From: Acidaminococcales bacterium
GTDB lineage: Bacteria; Bacillota; Negativicutes; Acidaminococcales; JAISLQ01
Assembly (NCBI GenBank): GCA_031275255.1
Contig: JAISPA010000170.1
Span: 1 to 7,612 of the forward strand
Reading direction: 5' to 3'
DNA: 7,612 nucleotides
In this document: positions 7,422 through 7,612 of the stretch, in pieces
Position numbering within the stretch: the first letter of the stretch is position 1
Layout: every line of letters begins with the position of its first letter
The notes under the pieces: model-generated
Seen by the model: only the letters and a program-made list of their open reading frames with translations
Told to the model about the DNA's origin: nothing
Databases searched by the model: none
Program-made: the position numbers and the translations under genes

Positions 7422-7425
7422 ATAA

Positions 7426-7458
7426 TATGGCGCCGCAGAAAAATTCCGCGGCGCCGTA
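7426..7458. terminator. Strong GC-rich hairpin, possible transcription terminator
   Basis: GGCGCCGC (7429-7436) pairs perfectly with GCGGCGCC (7448-7455). Three flanking pairs, one a T-G wobble, extend the stem to 11 bp around an 11-nt A-rich loop. Neither side has a proper T-tract (GTAGTATACTATTCT follows on the + strand), so intrinsic termination is uncertain. It lies 134 bp after folC and could stop transcription in either direction, or be part of a repeat. Confidence 0.35.
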
Positions 7459-7520
7459 GTATACTATTCTCCGGCTAAAATCAAGGCATCTTTGCGGCTG
7501 CTTTGCGACACACGGGCAAG

Positions 7521-7577
7521 GGCCGGACACCAGCCGTCCGTGGCGTGTACGGCATTTACCCATCCCTGGATTGCACA
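7521..7577. repeat. 57-bp dispersed repeat core, copy 2
   Basis: This is the second copy of the core at 3079-3135, in the same orientation, with eight substitutions and no gap. The bases outside the core do not align convincingly with those of copy 1, so 57 bp is close to the shared unit as seen in this window. Confidence 0.75.
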
Positions 7578-7585
7578 GGCCAAGC

Positions 7586-7605
7586 GGGCGAGGCAAGCCT
7601 CGCCC
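7586..7605. repeat. Palindromic repeat at window edge
   Basis: GGGCGAGGC (7586-7594) and GCCTCGCCC (7597-7605) form a perfect 9-bp inverted repeat with two bases between them, followed by CTACGAC to the end of the window. GC-rich palindromes of the form GTAGGGGCGAGGC...GCCTCGCCC are common as dispersed intergenic repeats in several bacterial groups. The element may continue beyond the window. Confidence 0.6.
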
Positions 7606-7612
7606 CTACGAC

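Larger units (their letters stand above)
7293..7612. other. Gene-free region of repeats and hairpins downstream of folC
   Basis: No reading frame here looks like a protein, and no tRNA or rRNA is recognised. The order is: a short GC hairpin right after the folC stop (7293-7305), an outer pair GGCGAA/TTCGCC (7317-7322 and 7353-7358) around an inner GCCTG...CAGGC hairpin, the TATAAC-hairpin-AGTCTCG repeat (7362-7421), a strong long hairpin (7426-7458), the 57-bp repeat core (7521-7577) and a palindrome at the window edge (7586-7605). Several parts recur in the gaps before valS and folC, so the region is probably a nest of dispersed repeats. Confidence 0.7.

Noticed and set aside
7258..7596. A 112-codon minus-strand reading frame downstream of folC.
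   Set aside because: It consists of repeat sequence, including the 57-bp core also found upstream of valS, and shows no ribosome binding site or protein-like pattern.

Overview
The window is a run of housekeeping genes, all on the + strand, from a moderately GC-rich bacterium. The layout suggests a Firmicutes genome, plausibly of the Negativicutes type. The reasons are the purine-rich Shine-Dalgarno sites (a full AGGAGG before valS), the pairing of lon with the GTPase gene engB/ysxC, the adjacent valS and folC, and a single FolC of the size used as a combined dihydrofolate/folylpolyglutamate synthase. The lineage is an inference from gene order and style, not a match to a known genome.

Layout: (1) 1-1073, the C-terminal half of the ATP-dependent protease Lon, cut by the window start inside its AAA+ module. 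(2) 1066-1689, the ribosome-assembly GTPase EngB, overlapping lon by 8 bp and so very likely translationally coupled. (3) 1690-1957, a non-coding gap holding a 165-bp element with nearly perfect 22-bp terminal inverted repeats, probably a MITE-like insertion. (4) 1958-3037, an AbrB-family (PF05145-type) polytopic membrane protein with an internal duplication. (5) 3038-3228, a gap made of dispersed repeats. (6) 3229-5901, valyl-tRNA synthetase, complete. (7) 5902-6005, a short gap with a promoter-like -10 sequence and a hairpin. (8) 6006-7292, FolC, complete. (9) 7293-7612, no gene recognised, but dense in hairpins and repeats that recur in the other gaps.

The genes cover protein quality control (Lon), 50S ribosome assembly (EngB), tRNA charging (ValS) and folate cofactor synthesis (FolC), with one probable transporter between them. 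None of the coding genes is new. The unusual part is the intergenic DNA: a 57-bp core is present twice (49/57 identical), and a second composite element ([GCC...GGC hairpin] - TATAAC - [9-bp hairpin with 6-nt loop] - AGTCTCG) occurs in three degrees of completeness, upstream of valS, upstream of folC and downstream of folC. In the two better copies the stems differ in sequence but keep the same geometry, which suggests selection on structure. No CRISPR array, tRNA, rRNA, toxin-antitoxin pair, phage gene or obvious defence system is visible.
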